Shown here piece by piece: positions 60,487-64,000 of a DNA stretch of 64,000 bases. Each line of letters starts with the position of its first letter. The first letter of the stretch is position 1. The notes under the pieces are model-generated. The model was not told the origin of the DNA. It made no database searches and saw nothing but the letters and a program-made list of their open reading frames with translations. This DNA is from Silicimonas sp963779765 (GTDB lineage Bacteria > Pseudomonadota > Alphaproteobacteria > Rhodobacterales > Rhodobacteraceae): positions 868,001 through 932,000 of the forward strand of contig CAVZZP010000001.1 of assembly GCA_963779765.1 (NCBI GenBank), in the 5' to 3' direction. The translations under genes were made by a program, and so were the position numbers.

Positions 60487-61023
60487 TCAGGGCTGCGGCT
60501 CTTCCGGCTTTACCCTTTCCACCGGATAGTCCCAGAGAGCCCAACCGTCCGTGCCCTCAGGCAGCCAGTAGACGGACGAATAGCCCCATTCGATCGCCCG
60601 TTTCGCGGCGTTCCAGCTCATCCAGCAATCCTCCAGGCAGAAGAACACTACGGGATGTGTCGTGTCGCCGTTCGTGCCCTTTTCGAGCCCGCGTCGGAAG
60701 TAGTCTGCAGTGACGTCCGCGATGGCCCCATATCCCACGTTCGGAAGCCAGATCGCGCCGGGAATCGAGTTGCGTGGCTTGTCGCGCCATATCGTGCCGG
60801 CGGGAAGGTTTTCGGGTTTGGGCGCCTGCGGCAGGACATCGATGAAAGAGGCCCTTCCGCTCTCCCAGAGGTCGTGCGCCTCCTCGGGACCGACGACGGT
60901 TCCGCCCTTCAGTGTCGAGGGAACGGGCGCGCGGTACTCGTCCATCCGATAATCGTCGGGCTCGGCGACCTGCGCTCCCGCCGCTCCCGTCAATGCGAGG
61001 AGAGCGGCAAGAACCTTTATCAT
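60487..61023 (-). CDS. PQQ-dependent catabolism-associated rhodanese-like protein (Cys-Cys-Trp motif)
   Basis: A 178-residue exported rhodanese-fold protein: signal peptide 1-17, FIDVLPQAPKPENLPAG, the IPGAIWLPNVGYG strand, and the active loop FFCLEDCWMSWNAAKRA with Cys 129, Cys 133 and Trp 134. This matches the family named after a Cys-Cys-Trp motif that accompanies PQQ alcohol dehydrogenases (TIGR03865); here three residues separate the two cysteines. Its reaction is unknown; a role in cofactor or thiol handling in the periplasm is a guess. It overlaps the XoxJ stop (ATGA). Confidence 0.85.
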   Translation of the reverse strand: MIKVLAALLALTGAAGAQVAEPDDYRMDEYRAPVPSTLKGGTVVGPEEAHDLWESGRASFIDVLPQAPKPENLPAGTIWRDKPRNSIPGAIWLPNVGYGAIADVTADYFRRGLEKGTNGDTTHPVVFFCLEDCWMSWNAAKRAIEWGYSSVYWLPEGTDGWALWDYPVERVKPEEPQP

Positions 61024-61865
61024 TGCCCGAGGTCCACGACCTCGGTTCCCAGGTCGTTCACCAGCGGTACACCCGCGTTGACGAGGATCGCATTGATCTC
61101 GTCCTGGTGGCGCCGGATGAGGGAATTCAGCTGGCGCTGCCAGACCTTCTCGCCCTGACGGACACCCATGGTGATCCGGAAGAACAGACGCGGCGGAAGC
61201 TCTTCCTTGACGAGCGGCGTGACCTTCATTCCGGGATAGGACGTTTTCACCAGCGGCCCGCCGAGCGGCCCCCAAAGAATGGCTGCGTCGATGGTGCCCG
61301 CCTTGAGGTCGTCCAGCATGTTGTTTGCAGGACTTTCATAACGTCGGTCGACCACGAGGTTGTACGGTTTCGCGGCTCTCATAAGCCCATTGTGCGCCAT
61401 ATGTGCCGAGGGCGGCGTTCCCGCGATGACCCCGATCTTGACCGAATTCAGGGCCGGATCGGAAAGTGTATCGACGTCGGCAAGTGGCCCATCCTTCGGA
61501 ACGATCAAGGCATAGGCAGAGGTGAGGTAGTGGTTGGTGTTCAACACCAATTCCTCACCCTGCGCATAACCGATGACGACGTCGCATTTCTTGGCGTTCA
61601 GGGTGTTTCGGATGAACCCCGTCGCCATTGGATACCACGTGTACTGGACGGGTATCCCCAGCTTGTCGGCGAAGAACTCGGCCAACTCGTTCTCGTAGCC
61701 TCCCTCCTTGTCGTCGGACATCGGAAGGTTGGCGGGGTCTGCACAGACGCGCAGAGCGGTCTGGGACACAAGGTCCGACGTCTGCGCGAAAGCCGCCCCT
61801 GCCAGCGACATCAGCAGAAGCGACACGACCGTCGTTCGTGCCCGGTCAGCTACCCATGCAAGCAT
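61020..61865 (-). CDS. xoxJ: XoxJ-like periplasmic binding protein
   Basis: A 281-residue exported protein of the bacterial solute-binding fold type 3. After the signal peptide the sequence runs LRVCADPANLPMSDDKEGGYENELAEF, then VQYTWYPMATGFIRNTLNAKKCDVVIG, a hallmark of the quinoprotein-associated family containing MxaJ and XoxJ. XoxJ from Methylobacterium is thought to help activate XoxF. The first ATG at 61865 lies inside the cytochrome gene end (20-base overlap). Third gene after xoxF on this strand. Confidence 0.9.
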   Translation of the reverse strand: MLAWVADRARTTVVSLLLMSLAGAAFAQTSDLVSQTALRVCADPANLPMSDDKEGGYENELAEFFADKLGIPVQYTWYPMATGFIRNTLNAKKCDVVIGYAQGEELVLNTNHYLTSAYALIVPKDGPLADVDTLSDPALNSVKIGVIAGTPPSAHMAHNGLMRAAKPYNLVVDRRYESPANNMLDDLKAGTIDAAILWGPLGGPLVKTSYPGMKVTPLVKEELPPRLFFRITMGVRQGEKVWQRQLNSLIRRHQDEINAILVNAGVPLVNDLGTEVVDLGQ

Positions 61866-62364
61866 TTTCAGCCTCGGAGAATGCCTCGGGCTTGTCCTGC
61901 TTCTTGGCCGGCCGTCCGCGGCCGACCGCGTCGGTGCCCCGCGCCCTGAGGTAGGTGTAGATGTCGTCGAGATAGCACATCACGTTCGGGTTCGTGCCGA
62001 GGGCAGGCATCACGAGATTCTGCGCCGCGTTCACCTCTTGCTTGCCGTTCACGACGATGTCCTGAAATTCGTAGTAGTCGAGCCGCATGACGGACTCCTG
62101 CAGCGCGGGGGCATAGGATCCGCCGGCGCCGTCCGGTCCGTGGCACTGGAAGCATTCGGCGTTATAGCGGCGGAAGCCCGAGAACGTCGCAAAGTCGACC
62201 GTACCGTCCTCTTCGACCTTGAACGTCGGGATCCCGTGCTGTGTGTACCAGCGTCCGCCTTCTTCGTAGTCAGCGGCGGTATCCGTGATTTCTTCCTGCG
62301 CGACGGCGGACTGGCCGAGCGTCAGCGCGATTCCTGCGGCCAACAAGAGCCTCATCTTACTCAT
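61846..62364 (-). CDS. xoxG: XoxG-like c-type cytochrome
   Basis: A 172-residue periplasmic cytochrome c, the presumed electron acceptor of XoxF. Signal peptide 1-22, one haem-binding CFQCH at 71-75 followed by GPDGAGGSYAPAL, and a C-terminal LVMPALGTNPNVMCYLDDIYTYLRARG with the likely Met ligand. It carries the features of the methanol-metabolism cytochrome family (extra Cys in VMCYLDD and a Cys near the C-terminus). Start may be ATG 62364 or ATG 62355. It follows xoxF by 78 bases, the gap containing a strong hairpin. Confidence 0.9.
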   Translation of the reverse strand: MSKMRLLLAAGIALTLGQSAVAQEEITDTAADYEEGGRWYTQHGIPTFKVEEDGTVDFATFSGFRRYNAECFQCHGPDGAGGSYAPALQESVMRLDYYEFQDIVVNGKQEVNAAQNLVMPALGTNPNVMCYLDDIYTYLRARGTDAVGRGRPAKKQDKPEAFSEAENACMGS

Positions 62365-62392
62365 CTCCGTTTTTTCCTTATCTGACGAAGGA

Positions 62393-62419
62393 GGGCTGGC
62401 GCGACAAGCGCGCCAGCCC
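62393..62419 (-). other. Perfect stem-loop between xoxF and xoxG
   Basis: GGGCTGGCGCG (62393-62403) and CGCGCCAGCCC (62409-62419) pair without mismatch around a five-base loop. Neither strand has a T tail, so it is not a standard terminator. Located in the untranslated gap between a very abundant enzyme and its cytochrome, it fits an mRNA-stabilising or partial read-through element. Confidence 0.85.
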
Positions 62420-62442
62420 CCGTGTCTTGTCTCAGGCCCGGT

Positions 62443-64000
62443 TTAGTTCGGGAGCTTGAACACGGTCAGCTGGCCACCGAGCGCGGTGTAGTCGCTGAGC
62501 GCGGCATAGCCACCCACAGCACCCAGACCGTCGTTCGGGTTGGTCAGACCTGCGGCGAGGCCGATGCCAGCCCAGCCACCGACGCCCGACAGGATGCCGA
62601 TGTACTGCTCTCCGTCGCGCTCGTAGGTCATCACGTTGCCGATGATCCCCGACGGGGTCTTGAACCTGTAGAGTTCTTCGCCCGTGTCGGCATCGACGGC
62701 CTTCAGGTAACCTTCCAGCGTGCCGTAGAAGACAACGCCGCCTGCAGTGGCCAGAGCGCCCGACCACACCGAGAACTGCTCGGGGATCGACCACTTGATC
62801 TCGCCAGCCACGTTGTCCCAGGCGATGAAGTTACCCATGCCGCCATGGCTGTCCGGCGCGGGGTACATCGCAAGGGTTGCACCGACGTAGGGCTGTCCGG
62901 CGGTATAGCTGACCCGGAAAGGCTCGTAGTCCATGCAAACGTGGTTCGTAGGCACGTAGAACAGCTGGGTATCCGGCGAATAGGCTGCCGGCTGCTGGTC
63001 CTTGGACCCGAGAGCGGCCGGGCAGATACCCGTCGAGTTCACGTCCTCGCCGTTCTGCTCGGTCGAGTACTGCGCGACCACCTGCGGCCGGCCGTACTGA
63101 TCCGATGCCGGATCCATCACGACTTCCGTCGCCCAGTTGACGGCGGGGTCGTACTTTTCGGCCACAAGCAGTTCGCCCGTCACCCGGTCGAGCGTGTAGC
63201 CGAACCCGTTACGGTCGAAGTGGGTGAGAAGCTTTCGCTCGGTTCCGTCGATGGCCTGCTCCGACAGGATCATCTCGTTGATCCCGTCATAGTCCCACTC
63301 GTCGTGGGGCGTCATCTGGTAGAACCATTTGGCCATACCGGTATCGATATCGCGGGCCATGACCGTCATGGACCAGCGGTTGTCGCCCGGACGCTGCGCC
63401 GGGTTCCAGGTCGAGGGGTTGCCGGTGCCGTAGTAGAACAGGTTCTCGTCCAGGTCGGCCGAGTACCAGCCCCAAGTCGTGCCGCCGCCGATCATCCACT
63501 GATCGCCTTCCCAGGTATTCGTTCCCGAGTTCTCGCCGACCGGCTCGCCCAGATGGGTCGTCGCCGCCGGATCGACAAGGATGTCGGAGTCCGGACCCAT
63601 GGAATAAGCGCGCCACTCCTGCTCGCCGGTTTCCATATTGTAGGCTGTCACCGACCCGCGGACGCCGAATTCGCCGCCCGAGATGCCGACGATGACCTTG
63701 TCCTTGATCGGCAGAACCGTCGCCGTGTTCGTCTCGCCCTTGGAGGGATCGCCGTTCACGACTTCCCACACCACTTCGCCGGTCTCGGCGTCGAGCGCGA
63801 CGACCTTCGTATCGGCCTGGTGAAGGAAGATCTTGCCTTCAGCATAGGCGACGCCGCGGTTCACGGTATCGCAGCACATCACCGGGATGACGTTCGGGTC
63901 CTGCTTCGGCTCGTACTTCCACTTGATCTTGCCGTCATTGGCCAGATCGAGTGCGTAGACGATGTTCGGGAACGGCGTATGGACATACATCGTGTCGCCG
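62443..64000 (-). CDS. xoxF: Lanthanide-type PQQ methanol dehydrogenase XoxF, C-terminal part
   Basis: About 519 residues of the enzyme are in the window; the N-terminus lies beyond position 64000. XoxF is a periplasmic quinoprotein oxidising methanol (and other short alcohols) with electrons passing to a cytochrome. Visible hallmarks are the vicinal disulfide pair in VMCCDTVN (codons at 63871-63876), the PQQ propeller tryptophan repeats, and HDEWDYDGINEM at about 63270-63310. There the second Asp (codon 63286-63288) of Asp-Tyr-Asp is the lanthanide-binding residue that calcium-type MxaF lacks. Followed downstream by xoxG, xoxJ and accessory genes. No mxaF/mxaI is seen. Confidence 0.93.
   Translation of the reverse strand, partial: GDTMYVHTPFPNIVYALDLANDGKIKWKYEPKQDPNVIPVMCCDTVNRGVAYAEGKIFLHQADTKVVALDAETGEVVWEVVNGDPSKGETNTATVLPIKDKVIVGISGGEFGVRGSVTAYNMETGEQEWRAYSMGPDSDILVDPAATTHLGEPVGENSGTNTWEGDQWMIGGGTTWGWYSADLDENLFYYGTGNPSTWNPAQRPGDNRWSMTVMARDIDTGMAKWFYQMTPHDEWDYDGINEMILSEQAIDGTERKLLTHFDRNGFGYTLDRVTGELLVAEKYDPAVNWATEVVMDPASDQYGRPQVVAQYSTEQNGEDVNSTGICPAALGSKDQQPAAYSPDTQLFYVPTNHVCMDYEPFRVSYTAGQPYVGATLAMYPAPDSHGGMGNFIAWDNVAGEIKWSIPEQFSVWSGALATAGGVVFYGTLEGYLKAVDADTGEELYRFKTPSGIIGNVMTYERDGEQYIGILSGVGGWAGIGLAAGLTNPNDGLGAVGGYAALSDYTALGGQLTVFKLPN

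Noticed and set aside
1..64000. tRNA or rRNA genes, CRISPR arrays, insertion sequences or prophage
   Set aside because: No cloverleaf-like sequence in the gaps, no regularly spaced repeats, no transposase, integrase or phage structural motifs, and gaps are all below 300 bases.

Overview
The window is GC-rich, densely packed chromosomal DNA from an alphaproteobacterium, most likely the family Rhodobacteraceae (Roseobacter/Paracoccus side). The basis is the gene set and order: a SUV3-like helicase / S4 protein / FdxA / CarD block, rsmB-heparinase-purH-lspA-BamF-like-M16-M16 on one strand, a DUF1674 protein, a TRAP-type malonate operon, and a xox-type quinoprotein cluster. I see no tRNA, rRNA, insertion sequence, prophage or CRISPR array.

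Layout. 1-3.8 kb: end of a response regulator, a large acidic protein of unknown function, thiN and a DMT exporter. 3.9-9.05 kb: ferric-reductase-like membrane protein, SUV3-like helicase, S4 protein, fdxA, carD, closed by a clear terminator. 9.07-11.03 kb: universal stress protein, AraC regulator and ABM-fold monooxygenase. 11.1-20.6 kb (minus strand): rsmB, heparinase-like protein, purH, lspA, BamF-like lipoprotein, two M16 peptidases and an epimerase, probably one long operon. 20.6-23.4 kb: DUF1674 protein and a three-gene sugar/sugar-acid operon with its FadR-type regulator. 23.5-30.0 kb: a complete malonate utilisation locus (GntR regulator, TRAP transporter, malonyl-CoA decarboxylase, malonyl-CoA synthetase) with a readable operator palindrome. 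30.0-49.0 kb: housekeeping and envelope genes (recQ, yggT, mepA, queuosine-precursor transporter, arfB, LOG protein, rlmN, SulP, tag, dapE, rnr, a lytic transglycosylase). 49.3-52.6 kb: a secreted Hint-domain protein, a HAD phosphatase and two unrecognised proteins. 52.7-64.0 kb: a xox cluster.

The xox cluster is the most interesting part. XoxF (cut by the window end) carries the Asp-Tyr-Asp signature of lanthanide-dependent methanol dehydrogenases. It lies with its cytochrome (XoxG), the periplasmic binding protein XoxJ, a Cys-Cys-Trp rhodanese-like protein, a SoxYZ-like carrier, two YVTN propellers, a PQQ-system binding protein of the PedA1/LutA kind, a very acidic PepSY-like periplasmic protein, a cupredoxin-like protein, and a complete SsuABC/TauABC-type transporter instead of the usual ABC-2-type partner. 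The acidic PepSY-like protein and the transporter swap are candidates for an undescribed lanthanide handling route.

Seven single-base frameshifts interrupt six otherwise intact, conserved genes (response regulator, M16 peptidase, UMF1 transporter, VUT transporter, RNase R, and the Hint protein twice). Two fall in G/C runs of four or five. I read these mainly as residual sequencing indels, not as gene decay.
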